Source: Pseudomonadota bacterium (GTDB lineage Bacteria > Myxococcota_A > UBA9160 > UBA4427). Taken from it: 43,310 bases of DNA. Numbering within the stretch: position 1 is the first letter of the stretch; every line of letters begins with the position of its first letter. This document shows positions 31,477-40,390 of this stretch, piece after piece. The notes under the pieces are model-generated. The model was not told where the DNA came from. It saw only the letters and a list, made by a program, of their open reading frames with translations, and ran no database searches. The position numbers were made by a program, and so were the translations under genes. The stretch lies in NCBI GenBank assembly GCA_022361175.1, contig JAKSBN010000238.1:1-43310 (forward strand), written 5' to 3'.

Positions 31477-32426
31477 GAGGAGCGACGCGCCCAGGCGATG
31501 AACGTGCCGGGGAGGTCGCGGGTGCGCGACGGGGTTTCGTGGCGCTCGATCGCCACGTCGGGGAGGCCGGCGGCTTGGAACCAGGCCTCGATCTCCTCGA
31601 CGCCGAAGCCCAGCCAGGTGACGCCCAGCTCCTGCCGCATCCACTCCTGTTCGTGGCGTTCGAAGTCCACCACCACGACGACGCCACCCGGGCGGACGAC
31701 CCGGGCCATCTCGGCGATGGCGTCGGCCGGAGAGGGGAGGTAGTGGAGCACCATGTGCGCGAAGGCCCCTTCGAGCTCCGCATCGGCCAGCGGGAGGTCG
31801 TGGGCCTCGCCGCGGCGCAGCTCCACGCCCTGCACGTTCTCCTGCTCGAACTTGGCGCGCGCCGCTTCCAGCATGCGATTCGAGCGGTCCACCGCCAGCA
31901 CCGAGAGGCCCAGTCCCGCCAGCTCCGCCGCCAGGATCCCGGTACCGGTACCGAGGTCCAGCACCCGTCCGCCGGGGGGCACCAGGTGCGTGATGGCGCG
32001 GGCCCGCAGGACGTCGTCGTGGAAGACCTTGCGCAGCGCGTCCCACTCCGGGCCCACGGCGTCGAAGAAGCTGCGGGCCTGGTCGCCGCGGGATTGGATC
32101 ACGCGCGCCAGGGCGGCGGCGTCGCGCTCGCTGGTGGGGTCGCCCGCCAGCGTGCGCCGGGTCAGGAGCCAGGCGTCGTGCCACGGCCCCTCGGCCGGGG
32201 CGGTGAAGCGGTAGAAGACGTAGGTGCCGTCGCGCCGGTCCCGCAGCAGGCCGGCCTCGCGCAGGATGGCCAGGTGCCGGGAGACCCGCGACTGGGCCAT
32301 CCCCAGGACTTCCATCAGTTCCTGGACCGCCAGCTCTTCCGCTTCCAGGAGCGACAGGATGCGCACCCGCGTCGGGTCCGAGAGCGTCTTGAAGACGCGC
32401 TGGAGCTGCTCCTGCCCGGCCGTCAC
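31473..32426 (-). CDS. ArsR-type regulator fused to a SAM-dependent methyltransferase
   Basis: The 317-residue product has an N-terminal ArsR winged helix at about 8-80 (FKTLSDPTRVRILSLLEAEELAVQELMEVLGMAQSRVSRHLAILREAGLLRDRRDGTYVFYR). No classical metal-binding CxC is visible in the recognition helix. Residues about 140-310 are a class I methyltransferase: VLDLGTGTGILAAELA (SAM loop), VLAVDRSNRMLEAA, GEAHDLPLADAELEGAFAHMVLHYLPSP, EMARVVRPGGVVVVVDF. This fused architecture is widespread in proteobacteria. GTG 32426 overlaps the gspN stop (GTGA). Methyl acceptor and effector unknown; it could autoregulate the T2SS-linked genes, which is speculation. Confidence 0.9.
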   Translation of the reverse strand: MTAGQEQLQRVFKTLSDPTRVRILSLLEAEELAVQELMEVLGMAQSRVSRHLAILREAGLLRDRRDGTYVFYRFTAPAEGPWHDAWLLTRRTLAGDPTSERDAAALARVIQSRGDQARSFFDAVGPEWDALRKVFHDDVLRARAITHLVPPGGRVLDLGTGTGILAAELAGLGLSVLAVDRSNRMLEAARAKFEQENVQGVELRRGEAHDLPLADAELEGAFAHMVLHYLPSPADAIAEMARVVRPGGVVVVVDFERHEQEWMRQELGVTWLGFGVEEIEAWFQAAGLPDVAIERHETPSRTRDLPGTFIAWARRSS

Positions 32427-33295
32427 GGCGTCTCGACGATCGGATTCGTCGGGCTGCCGCGGACCCGGAAGCGCTGCCCGTTGCGCGGCAGGTCGAAGCC
32501 CATCTGGGCCAGGGTGGCTCGAATGGTGGGATTCACGCTCTTGAGCTCCGCTTCCAGATCCAGGGGCCACAGGTGGACGCGCGGTCCGCGCCCCACCACC
32601 CCCTGCAGCGTGCCGGACAACATGGGACCCAGGAGCTCGAGCGAATCGACGCGGGCGGTGACTTCGCCGCCGAGGCGCACGTCGCCGCGCAGCGCGTCGA
32701 CCGGCAGCGCCAGCGGCAGCCCGGGCGGTTGCAGGCGGCCGTCGGCCAGCTCGAACACCACGGTGCCGCGGAGTCCCTGCGCGTCCATCAGCACGTCGAC
32801 CTCGGCCTCGAGCAGGCCGGCCAGCTCGAAGCCCTCCAGGAAATTGTCGAGGGGCAGCCGATCCAGCGCGACCTCGGACAGCTCGCCGGCGAAACCGCGG
32901 CGGTCGCCGCCGTAGACGACCCCGTCGATGGAGCCGAACGGGCTCTCCACCTCGGTGTGAATCGCGGGATCGCCCCGGAACCAGGCCAGGGACCAGGCGG
33001 GTCGAAGCAGGGCGCGCTCGAGCGAGACGCGCGTGCCGTCGGGCAGCACCGCGTCGACGCCCTCGGCCTCGAAGGCGGGCCCGGCCCACTGGAGGGTCGG
33101 GTGCAGCGCGTCGAAGCGCAGGTCGACGCCCGTCTGGTCTCGCAACGCGTGGGCCGCGCGCGCGCCGAGCAAGTCGTAGGGGAACCCGATCAGGATGAAC
33201 AGGCCCGTCAACAGCACGGCGGCCAGGGGAATCCCGACCCAGGCGACGAAGCGGGGCAGGACCCCCGGGAGCCGCGGCATGCTCCTACCCAGCAC
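32423..33295 (-). CDS. gspN: Type II secretion system protein GspN
   Basis: Accessory inner-membrane T2SS protein found in many but not all systems. The 290-residue product has one N-terminal membrane segment (FVAWVGIPLAAVLLTGLFILIGFPYDLL) and a periplasmic beta-rich part. DGTRVSLERALLRPAWSLAWFRGDPAIHTEVESPFGSIDGVVYG, GRLQPPGLPLALPVDALRGDVRLGG and FRVRGSPTNPIVETP fit the GspN/AsmA-like pattern. GTG 33295 is used, overlapping the gspM end by 11 bases, because ATG 33280 has its AGGAG only one base away. It is the last recognisable gsp gene; its stop overlaps the next, non-T2SS gene. Confidence 0.85.
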   Translation of the reverse strand: MLGRSMPRLPGVLPRFVAWVGIPLAAVLLTGLFILIGFPYDLLGARAAHALRDQTGVDLRFDALHPTLQWAGPAFEAEGVDAVLPDGTRVSLERALLRPAWSLAWFRGDPAIHTEVESPFGSIDGVVYGGDRRGFAGELSEVALDRLPLDNFLEGFELAGLLEAEVDVLMDAQGLRGTVVFELADGRLQPPGLPLALPVDALRGDVRLGGEVTARVDSLELLGPMLSGTLQGVVGRGPRVHLWPLDLEAELKSVNPTIRATLAQMGFDLPRNGQRFRVRGSPTNPIVETP

Positions 33296-33845
33296 CGATC
33301 ACCTCGAAGGAGGAAACGGAGAAGGTCACGTCCAAGAGCTCGGGTTTGTCGGCGCGGGTGCGCATGCGCAGGCTCTTCACCGACAGCACCCGATTCTCCA
33401 GCTCGATGCTCTTCAGGTAGTTGACGGCCTGCTGCAGCGTGACGCCGCGCAGCGCGACCTCGACCCGTGTCTCGCGGTAGCGGTCGCCCTCCGGCGCCGT
33501 GCGTTGCTCCATCGAGTCGACCTTGACCTGCGCACGGCTGGCCAGGCTCTCCAGCAGTGTGAAGATGTCGCGGCGCTCCCGATTGGTCTGAATGCGCCGT
33601 TCGATCACCGCCAGGCGGCCGTTGACCTGTTCGAACTGGCGCCGCAGCCGCAGCATGGACTGGAGCTGGTCCTCCGCCACCTCGACGCGGTTGTGGGCGT
33701 TCGACATGGCGTTCTCGATGGGAACGATCACGATGAGATACAGGATGGCCGCCGCGAACGTCACGCCCAGGGCCGAGAGCAGCCGGCGTTCGCTCTGAGA
33801 CAGGTTGTCCCAGAAGGCGCGGATGCGTCCCCAGAGCTCAGCCAC
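33285..33845 (-). CDS. gspM: Type II secretion system protein GspM
   Basis: Inner-membrane assembly-platform protein. The 186-residue product has a short cytoplasmic start (MAELWGRIRAFWDNLSQSERRLLSALG), one membrane segment (VTFAAAILYLIVIVPI), a periplasmic coiled coil (VEVAEDQLQSMLRLRRQFEQVNGRLAVIERRIQ) and a ferredoxin-like domain ending VTFSVSSFEVIGAG. It overlaps gspL by 8 bases. Size and layout fit GspM, though sequence is poorly conserved in the family. Confidence 0.88.
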   Translation of the reverse strand: MAELWGRIRAFWDNLSQSERRLLSALGVTFAAAILYLIVIVPIENAMSNAHNRVEVAEDQLQSMLRLRRQFEQVNGRLAVIERRIQTNRERRDIFTLLESLASRAQVKVDSMEQRTAPEGDRYRETRVEVALRGVTLQQAVNYLKSIELENRVLSVKSLRMRTRADKPELLDVTFSVSSFEVIGAG

Positions 33846-35415
33846 GGTCGTCGTCTCCGCCCGCCAGGGAAATGGTCAGTTCGAAATTGACGCCGTTGCG
33901 GCGGGGGTCCTTGCGAATCTCCCCGACCCGGGGTTGGGCCAGGGTCGGGACCTCCGCCAGCTTGGCGCGCAAGAGGTCCGCCGACTCGAAGCCGCGGGCG
34001 AAGACCTTGATCTTGATGAGCCGGCCGTCGATGTTGACCTCGTCGAAGGTCACCTCGAGCTCCGTCGGCACCTGCTTCGAGATGAGGGTCAGGAGGTCCA
34101 GCGCCGACAGATTGCCCGAGTAGACGCCGAGGAAGTCGGCGCGCCGCTGGGCATCGGCCACTTTGTCGCTCATCGCGCGGAGGGGGTTGCCGGCGATGGG
34201 CTCGCCCGGGAAGGCCTCGGCGAAGATCGTGGCCGCCTCGGCCTCGAGGGCCTCCGCGCGGTTCGACTCCAGGGTCAGGGCCGTGATGGCCCCGGCGGCC
34301 AGCAGGCCGGCGGCGACGGCGCCGAGGGTGGCGGTGTGGCGCAGCTCGGGCCCGAAGACGCGCTTCAGGCTGGCGCGGTAGGCGAACTCGTCCTGCCGGA
34401 AGTCGGTGCGGGTTCGGGCCTTCGCGGTCCCGCGCAGCGCCAACGCGATGGCGGGCGCAAAGATCAGCGGATCGCCGGAGGCGACGAGCGCCTGCCCCGT
34501 GGCCTCGGGCGGATAGGCCAACCGCGACGCGGGCACCCCGGTTCGCTCGGACAGGAACTCCTCGATGCGGTTCAGACGCGCCGTCCCGCCCAGCAGGGTG
34601 ATGGCCGCCAGCTGTCGCTCGGCCGGCCCCCCCAGCACGGGCTCCAGGGACTCCAGCGTGCGGAGGATCTCGCGCGCCAGCCGATCCAACACCGTCACGG
34701 CGCTGGGCGAGGCGCTCTCGTAGCCGAGGTGGAAGACCCCTTCCTCGCACTTGGCCGTCTCGGCGTCTTCCGGCGACCAGTCCCGGTCCTTGGCGATGGC
34801 TTCGGTGAGGTGACGGCCGCCCAGGGGCACCGTGCGCGTAGCCCGCGGCTGGCCCTCGTCCAGGAGACACAGGGTGGTCTTGCGGTGGCCCAGATCGACC
34901 AGCAGGCGCGAGCCCGGGAGGCTGAAGAGCGCCGCCAGATTCGCCAGGGCCAGGCCCTCGGCCTCGAGGGTGCGCGGCTCGCAGTCGGCTTCGCGCAGGT
35001 CTCCGAGCAGCTCGGCCACGACCTCCCGCGGTGCGACGGTCGCGACCACCTCCGCGTGGTTTCGCTCGCCGCCCACCAACTCCCAGTCGACGACCACCTC
35101 TTCGAGATCGAACGGGATGGCTCCCTCCACCTCGAACGGAACCGCCTGATCCAGCTTGCGCCGGTCGCGAAATGGGAACTCGAGCCGGCGTGTCGACACG
35201 CGATCGCCCGGAATGGCACAGACGGCGTGCTCGGTCGGGAGCCGGTGCATCTTGATGAAGCGCCGGAGCAGCTCGGGCAGCTCGGCCGTGGGATCGACCC
35301 GGGGATGCACGCGCAGCTGGACGGGCTCCAGATCGCTGAAGGTCTGGCGCAGTTCGACGGCTTTCACCGTGTGCGAGCCCACGTCCAGGCCCAACACGTT
35401 CTTCATCATCGGCAT
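33838..35415 (-). CDS. gspL: Type II secretion system protein GspL with PilM-like actin-fold ATPase domain
   Basis: The 525-residue product joins a cytoplasmic PilM/FtsA-like domain (about 1-340) to a membrane segment and a PilN-like periplasmic domain. MKNVLGLDVGSHTVKAVELRQ, LLVDLGHRKTTLCLLDEG and ITLLGGTARLNRIEEFLSE are phosphate-binding actin-fold motifs. GAVAAGLLAAGAITALTLESN is the membrane helix. The periplasmic part has NLSALDLLTLISKQVPTELEVTFDEVN and RRNGVNFELTISLAGG. Retention of nucleotide-site motifs is closer to PilM of type IV pili than to E. coli-type GspL. It starts at ATG 35415 (or 35406). A 130-base gap, in which I see no gene, separates it from gspK. Confidence 0.9.
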   Translation of the reverse strand: MPMMKNVLGLDVGSHTVKAVELRQTFSDLEPVQLRVHPRVDPTAELPELLRRFIKMHRLPTEHAVCAIPGDRVSTRRLEFPFRDRRKLDQAVPFEVEGAIPFDLEEVVVDWELVGGERNHAEVVATVAPREVVAELLGDLREADCEPRTLEAEGLALANLAALFSLPGSRLLVDLGHRKTTLCLLDEGQPRATRTVPLGGRHLTEAIAKDRDWSPEDAETAKCEEGVFHLGYESASPSAVTVLDRLAREILRTLESLEPVLGGPAERQLAAITLLGGTARLNRIEEFLSERTGVPASRLAYPPEATGQALVASGDPLIFAPAIALALRGTAKARTRTDFRQDEFAYRASLKRVFGPELRHTATLGAVAAGLLAAGAITALTLESNRAEALEAEAATIFAEAFPGEPIAGNPLRAMSDKVADAQRRADFLGVYSGNLSALDLLTLISKQVPTELEVTFDEVNIDGRLIKIKVFARGFESADLLRAKLAEVPTLAQPRVGEIRKDPRRNGVNFELTISLAGGDDDRG

Positions 35416-35545
35416 CGGTGTGCCTCTTCCGCCCCGTCCATCTCGTGGGCCACCCCGTAGGCCGTTTCGCGGACCGTCCCGCTGCGGACCCGAGCCCGTC
35501 CTCGCTTGGGCCGGCCCGATCGCCGTGCGTCTTGCCGCCGCTCGT

Positions 35546-36586
35546 TCACCGGAGCCTCCAAGATAGCAACCGGGGCTCCGCCGGCTGCGAGCGATCGACC
35601 ACGGCTTCGATTCGGCGCCGGATGTCGCCGACTTGGGCCTCGGCCCGGATCGAGAACACGTCGGTCGAATAGGGCGTCTTCGATTCGGGAAACAGGTCCC
35701 CTTCCACCAGGTTCGCCTGGGGGACGCATCGGCTGTCCTCGGCGTCCGACTGACACAGGATCCGGCCCTCCTGGCGCTCTCGCAGGATGCGCCGGACGGT
35801 GTCCTCGCTGGCCAGCTGCTTGCTGAAACCCGCCCCGTGGTAGACCACCGCCAGCACCCAGGAAGGGGCCGTGTTGAGATTGATGCCGCCGCCCTCCGCC
35901 ACCGGATACACGGTCACGTAGGGGGCCAGGGCGCGCACGAAGGCGCCGTCGAAGCCCTCGATCAGCTGGAGCTCCTCCACGGACAAGAGAGGGCGATTGG
36001 CCGCCACGTAGGGGGGATTCTGGCGGCGGTAGTACTCGTTCTCGTCGCCGCCCCGAATGCGCTCGCTGTCCTCGTCCAACCAGTCCACCAGGTTCCGCGC
36101 CAGCTCGCGGGGGTCGCGCGGACCGCCGCCGGACGCCGGATCGACCTCGTCGTTGACCTTCTCGAAGAGCTCCACCAGGAAGGCTTCCGCCTCATCGGTC
36201 AGGGCGTCGCTGCGCTTGGGATCGACGAGGGCGTTCAGGTTGAGGCGCGCTCCCGAATCCTCGATCGTGAGGCGCAGGCGGGCGGAAGGGCCGGCGGGCA
36301 GATCCAGGTCGCGGATGGCGGCCCAGGGGTCCTCCAGGTTGTCGTCCCGGCGGTCGTTGGCCTGCTCCTCCACCCGGTCCTGGATCAAGAGTGCGATGGC
36401 CAGGCGCACGCCGCCGCGCGCCAGGGCCTCGGCCCGGGCCGCGTCGTCGCGGTGGCGGATCACAACCGTGTCCACCATCGCGCGGCGCAGGAAGGTGGCG
36501 ACCGAGGCCGTCAACACCAGCGTGAAGACCAGCACCAGCAAGAGCACCACGCCACGGCGGCGATCGCGACCGGGAGGGCGAGTCAC
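35546..36586 (-). CDS. gspK: Type II secretion system minor pseudopilin GspK
   Basis: The largest pseudopilin, forming the tip complex with GspI and GspJ. The 346-residue product has a basic start with RRRGVVLLLVLVFTLVLTASVATFL. Position +5 after the likely cleavage Gly is not Glu, which is normal for GspK. Family blocks are LRLTIEDSGARLNLNALVD, RNLVDWLDEDSERIRGGDENEYYRRQNPPYVAANRPLLSVEELQLIEGFDG and GGGINLNTAPSWVL. Two Cys (LCQSDAEDSRCVP) may form a disulfide. GTG 36586 overlaps the gspJ stop (GTGA). Confidence 0.94.
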   Translation of the reverse strand: MTRPPGRDRRRGVVLLLVLVFTLVLTASVATFLRRAMVDTVVIRHRDDAARAEALARGGVRLAIALLIQDRVEEQANDRRDDNLEDPWAAIRDLDLPAGPSARLRLTIEDSGARLNLNALVDPKRSDALTDEAEAFLVELFEKVNDEVDPASGGGPRDPRELARNLVDWLDEDSERIRGGDENEYYRRQNPPYVAANRPLLSVEELQLIEGFDGAFVRALAPYVTVYPVAEGGGINLNTAPSWVLAVVYHGAGFSKQLASEDTVRRILRERQEGRILCQSDAEDSRCVPQANLVEGDLFPESKTPYSTDVFSIRAEAQVGDIRRRIEAVVDRSQPAEPRLLSWRLR

Positions 36587-37482
36587 GGACAGGCCGCCAC
36601 GGCGAACTCGATGCCCGGTACCGGAACGTCCCGCACGCACTGGTCGAGGAAGGGCTCGATGTCGATGGTCCCCTCGAAGCCGCTCAGGATCTCGGGGTTC
36701 TGGTCCAGGCACTCCTGGACGGTGGTGCAGTCGCCGTCCTCCTCGTCTTCCTCGCCGTCGCCGCCCGGTGCGCGTCCCTCGACCAGGGCCTTCAGGTCCA
36801 CCGCGTCCAGCGGCAGCACCACGTTGCGCTGGTACGAGCGCGGCCGGATTCCCAGCTCGGGCCGTTCGGGCAGCCACGCCAGCTGGACTTCGGCCGCGAC
36901 GGGCAGCTCGGAGGACTCGATCAGGGTGGTGGAGTCCCACTCGGTCGCCCACTCGCCCGTGTCGCTCTGGAGCCGGACCGAGAAGGCCGAGAGCCCGTCC
37001 GCCAAGAGCGCCGCGCCCCGGTCGTCGGCGCGGGGAAATGCGCGCGAGGGCTGCTCGGGGAGTACCGGCGAGGTCCACCGCACCAGGCGATATCCCTCGC
37101 CGACGTCGGGTTCGAGCACGTAGGCCACCATCTCCAGATCGGAAGCGTGGCTCTGCTCGCCGGTGGGGACGTGGCTGCGCGAGGCGAACAACAGCCGGTC
37201 TGCGCCGTCCCCGTAGCGCCGCTCGGCCAGAAACACCCAGGGGTGGTCGGCGGGATCCACCTCGTCGGGTTTCTTGATCAGGTAGGCCCCCTGCAGGTCG
37301 CGCGCCACGTGGTCCAGCAGCACCGCCGCGCGGCGGCCTTCCAGGCTCTGGGCGACGGCCCGCTCGCTGGCGCGGTGGATCTGGACGTAGAACGCGACCG
37401 CGCTGGTCATCACGAGGGTGGTGAGGAAGATGACCAGGAGCATCTCCAGCAGCGTGAAGCCCGCGGTGGTTCGGCACCTCAC
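36583..37482 (-). CDS. gspJ: Type II secretion system minor pseudopilin GspJ
   Basis: The 299-residue product has a prepilin cleavage site TTAGFTLLEMLL (cut after Gly, Glu at +5) and the N-terminal hydrophobic helix. Middle parts such as RRAAVLLDHVARDLQGAYL fit GspJ. The C-terminal 80 residues are unusual, with a very acidic run (GGDGEEDEEDGD) and four Cys (DC, EC, QC, AC), giving a length above the usual 200 or so. GTG 37482 overlaps the gspI stop (GTGA). The late Cys could form disulfides in the periplasm. Confidence 0.9.
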   Translation of the reverse strand: MRCRTTAGFTLLEMLLVIFLTTLVMTSAVAFYVQIHRASERAVAQSLEGRRAAVLLDHVARDLQGAYLIKKPDEVDPADHPWVFLAERRYGDGADRLLFASRSHVPTGEQSHASDLEMVAYVLEPDVGEGYRLVRWTSPVLPEQPSRAFPRADDRGAALLADGLSAFSVRLQSDTGEWATEWDSTTLIESSELPVAAEVQLAWLPERPELGIRPRSYQRNVVLPLDAVDLKALVEGRAPGGDGEEDEEDGDCTTVQECLDQNPEILSGFEGTIDIEPFLDQCVRDVPVPGIEFAVAACP

Positions 37483-38024
37483 GGGTCCGCGTCCCCCGCG
37501 GCGAGCGTGGCTTCCAGGGCTTCTTCTTCCACCAGGCCCAAGTCCTTCAGCGCCGGAGTCAGGGCTTCGAAGTCGATGCCGTAGGTCACGCGCTCGGTCT
37601 GTCGGGTGTCCAGCCCATCCGGCCAGGCGACCGTGACGCGGATCTCGCGCAGGACACCGGACTCGTTGCGCTCGGGGATCAGCAGGTTGGGCGAACCCGC
37701 GGCGGCGCCGTTCTCCTCCCCGGCCAGGGCGTTCGTCAGCTCCTCCGGCAGGACCAAGGGCTGGATCTCCAGCGTGACGACGAACTCGCCCACCTCCTGT
37801 TCCTCGACGCCGATCGGCGGCAGGGCGCCGCTTCGGATCTGCGATTCGACTTGGGCCATGCGCGCGTCGGCCAAGAGGGACGCTTCGAGTCGGCGCGCCG
37901 TATCGGCTTCCAGCCGGATGCCGCGAAACGCGGCGCCGGCCAATGCCGTGAAGATGACGGCCATCACGAGTACGGCGGCCAGCACTTCCAGCAGCGTAAA
38001 CCCGCGCCGCCTACGGATCGGCAT
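37479..38024 (-). CDS. gspI: Type II secretion system minor pseudopilin GspI
   Basis: The 181-residue product starts MPIRRRRGFTLLEVLAAVLVMAVIFTAL, with the prepilin peptidase site RG-FTLLE. Positions between 60 and 170 contain LLADARMAQVESQIRSGALPPIG and REIRVTVAWPDG, as in GspI/PilV-like proteins. It is longer than the usual 120 residues because of a central insert of about 45 residues rich in Leu, Glu and Asn. The ATG at 38024 overlaps the gspH end by 14 bases. It forms part of the tip complex with GspJ and GspK. Confidence 0.9.
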   Translation of the reverse strand: MPIRRRRGFTLLEVLAAVLVMAVIFTALAGAAFRGIRLEADTARRLEASLLADARMAQVESQIRSGALPPIGVEEQEVGEFVVTLEIQPLVLPEELTNALAGEENGAAAGSPNLLIPERNESGVLREIRVTVAWPDGLDTRQTERVTYGIDFEALTPALKDLGLVEEEALEATLAAGDADP

Positions 38025-38604
38025 GCACGACCTCGATCCGGTCGAACAGCGGCCGGACGTCCAGGAAGACCGCGGTCCCCTCTGCGTTCGCAATGTGGAT
38101 CTGGTTGGCCTGGGTGGTGCCGGTGGCGTCGAACCAGACGGCCGCCAGCCCGGACTCGAGCCAGCCGTCGCTGGTCTCCATGCCCTGGAACTGGTAGTCC
38201 TCGTCCAACCAAGTGTCGCGGCCCATCTGACCCGGGAGTGGGAAGAACTCGCGTCGAAGCGCCGCCGGCGGGCTCATGTCCACCGGTGAATCGGCCCCGA
38301 TCTCGCCCGGCTCCTCCGGACCGAGGCCCTCGGCCTCCGCTTCGGTCACGTACCACTCGACGCGGTAGCCGCCGCGCTCCAGGTCCAGCAGCACGCGGTG
38401 CGGAACGCCGGTGACCACGGCCTGCTGCCGGGCCAGCTCGAGGCTGGAGACGACCCGCTCCGCCTGTTGGCGCAGCAGGTAGTACTCGCGCGACTGCAGT
38501 CGCGGCACGACCAGCGCGAAGAGCAGCGCCAGCATCGCGACCACGGCCATCATCTCCAGCAGGGTGAAGCCCCGCCGTCGCTTCTCGCGGCGTTCGGGCT
38601 TCAC
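38011..38604 (-). CDS. gspH: Type II secretion system minor pseudopilin GspH
   Basis: The 197-residue product has the cleavage site RRRGFTLLEMMAVVAMLALLFALVVPRL, followed by QQAERVVSSLELARQQAVVTGVPHRVLLDLERGGYRVEWYV, the standard GspH/FimT core. The C-terminal half has FDATGTTQANQIHIANAEGTAVFLDV. GTG 38604 lies 4 bases after the gspG stop and places the basic leader KPERREKRRR directly before the pilin helix. Confidence 0.92.
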   Translation of the reverse strand: MKPERREKRRRGFTLLEMMAVVAMLALLFALVVPRLQSREYYLLRQQAERVVSSLELARQQAVVTGVPHRVLLDLERGGYRVEWYVTEAEAEGLGPEEPGEIGADSPVDMSPPAALRREFFPLPGQMGRDTWLDEDYQFQGMETSDGWLESGLAAVWFDATGTTQANQIHIANAEGTAVFLDVRPLFDRIEVVHADP

Positions 38605-38608
38605 GGAA

Positions 38609-39097
38609 TCACGAGTCTCCGATGGTCTCGTCGTCCCAGTTGCCCACGTCGCCGTCCGTACCCTCGCCGCCGGGTGCGGCGTCGGCACCGAGCGACCACA
38701 GGTCGTAGCTGCGGGTGTTGTGGGTCCCCGGGTAGCGGTACTGGAAGGTCTCGCCCCAGGCGTCCTTCAGGGCGGAGGCCTTCTGCAGGTAGCCGTCGGG
38801 CGGGTAGTTCCGCGGCTCCGGGCCCGAGCTGGGCTTGCGGATCAGGGCCTCCAGACCCTGATCCGACGTCGGGTAGCGCGAGTTGTCGAGGCGGAAGTTC
38901 TCGAGCGCCGTCTCGACCGTCTTCATCTGCGCCTTCGTGGTGGCCACACGGGCCTTGTCCACGTTCGCGAACACGTTGTAGCCGACCAGTCCGATCAGCA
39001 GGCCCATGATCAGGACCACCGCCATGATCTCGATCAGGGTGAAGCCTCGGCGGCCCCGGGCGGACTCGCACGCGTTCGGGATCTCTTCACGCGTCAT
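38609..39097 (-). CDS. gspG: Type II secretion system major pseudopilin GspG
   Basis: Main subunit of the pseudopilus. The 162-residue product has GRRGFTLIEIMAVVLIMGLLIGLVGYNVF (cut before Phe, Glu at +5). DNSRYPTSDQGLEALIRKPSSGPEPRNYPPDGYLQK, DAWGETFQYRYPGTH and SYDLWSLGADAAPGGEGTDGDVGNWD include the conserved calcium-binding C-terminal loop. The ATG at 39097 has AAGGAG at good spacing. The leader before the cleavage site is long (about 18 residues). Confidence 0.97.
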   Translation of the reverse strand: MTREEIPNACESARGRRGFTLIEIMAVVLIMGLLIGLVGYNVFANVDKARVATTKAQMKTVETALENFRLDNSRYPTSDQGLEALIRKPSSGPEPRNYPPDGYLQKASALKDAWGETFQYRYPGTHNTRSYDLWSLGADAAPGGEGTDGDVGNWDDETIGDS

Positions 39098-39111
39098 GTG
39101 TGTGTCTCCTT

Positions 39112-40362
39112 CTACTGAAGTGCGCTCGTGAACTGCAGCAGCGGCATCAAGGTCGACAGCACGATCACCAGAACGATGCCGACCATGAGCAGGATGAGCA
39201 GGGGCTCGAGCAGCGCGGTCAACCGCGAGATGGCGGTCTCCACCTGCTCGTCGTAGGTCTCGGCCACCTTGGCCAGCATGGACTCCAACTCGCCGCTCTG
39301 CTCGCCCACCTCGATCATGTGGGTGACGAGCGGCGGGAACTCGCCGCTGGCGCGCAACGGCTGGGCCAGAGGCGCGCCCTCCACGATGCTCGTGCGGGCG
39401 GCTTCGATGGCTCGCGAGAGGACGGCGTTGTTGGCCACGTGCCGAGCGATGTCCAGCGCGCGCACGATGGAGATGCCGCCGGCCAGAAGCGTCGAGAGGG
39501 TGCGGCTGAAGCGGGCGATGGCCAGCACGCGCGCCACCCGGCCGATGACCGGCAGCTTTAGGCGCACCCGGTCGTAGACGGCGCGGCCGTTCTCGGTCTG
39601 GAGAACCGCCCTCAGGCCGAGGGCGCCGGCGACGGTCACCGCCAGCAGAGCCCACCACCAGCCGCGCACGAACTCGGAACCGGCGATGATGACCTGCGTG
39701 TAGATGGGGAGCTCCTGACCCAGGCCCTGCAGAAGATCCGTGATCTGGGGCAGGACCACCGTGACCAGCAGTCCGACGACCCCGATCGCCACGAACAGCA
39801 TCACCGCGGGGTAGATGAGGATCGACGTGACCTTGTTCTTGAGGCGTACCTGGTCCTCCAGGTAGTCGGCCAACCGCGCCAGGACGGTCTCCAGCGCGCC
39901 GCCCGCTTCGCCCGCCCGCACCATGCTCACGTACAGGTCGTCGAAGGCCTCCGTGCTCTGCAGGGCGTCGGCCAGCGATGCGCCTTCGTTCACCCGCTCC
40001 CGCACGTGGCCGATGAGCGTCTGCAGTCCGCGGTGCTCGACCTGCTCGGTGAGCGCGCCCAGCGCCTCGACCAAGGGGATTCCGGCTCCTACCAGGGTCG
40101 AGAGTTGCCGCGTCGCGATGGCCGTCTCCATGGCGGGAACGCGGTTCAGGAAGCTCAGGAACTCGAGGTTGAGCGAGAAGCTCCGCTCGCTGGTCTCGGC
40201 GGGCGCGGCGGCCGCCGCGCCGCCGCGGCCTTCCACCAGCTCGGTCAGGAAGATGCCCTCGCGCCGCATCTTGTCCCGGGCGGCGCGCTGGCTCTCCGCC
40301 ATGACGGAGCCGCGGGTCGACTTTCCGGCGTTCGTGACTCCTCTGTACGCGTAGACCGGCAC
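39112..40362 (-). CDS. gspF: Type II secretion system inner-membrane protein GspF
   Basis: Polytopic core of the assembly platform. The 416-residue product has MPVYAYRGVTNAGKSTRGSVMAES, FLTELVEG, the tandem helical domains around LSTLVGAGIPLVEALGALTEQ and LSTLLAGGISIVRALDIAR, and three membrane segments (VTSILIYPAVMLFVAIGVVGLLVTVVLPQI, WWWALLAVTVAGALGL, LLILLMVGIVLVIVLSTLMPLLQ). GTG 40362 follows AGGAA. It sits 28 bases after gspE and 14 bases before gspG. Confidence 0.97.
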   Translation of the reverse strand: MPVYAYRGVTNAGKSTRGSVMAESQRAARDKMRREGIFLTELVEGRGGAAAAAPAETSERSFSLNLEFLSFLNRVPAMETAIATRQLSTLVGAGIPLVEALGALTEQVEHRGLQTLIGHVRERVNEGASLADALQSTEAFDDLYVSMVRAGEAGGALETVLARLADYLEDQVRLKNKVTSILIYPAVMLFVAIGVVGLLVTVVLPQITDLLQGLGQELPIYTQVIIAGSEFVRGWWWALLAVTVAGALGLRAVLQTENGRAVYDRVRLKLPVIGRVARVLAIARFSRTLSTLLAGGISIVRALDIARHVANNAVLSRAIEAARTSIVEGAPLAQPLRASGEFPPLVTHMIEVGEQSGELESMLAKVAETYDEQVETAISRLTALLEPLLILLMVGIVLVIVLSTLMPLLQFTSALQ

Positions 40363-40390
40363 GCTGTTCCTCGCTGGACCGGGTTCGGGC

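Noticed and set aside
35416..35545. Small gene or promoter in the 130-base gspK-gspL gap
   Set aside because: Short frames here lack ribosome-binding sites, and no recognisable -35/-10 pair is visible.
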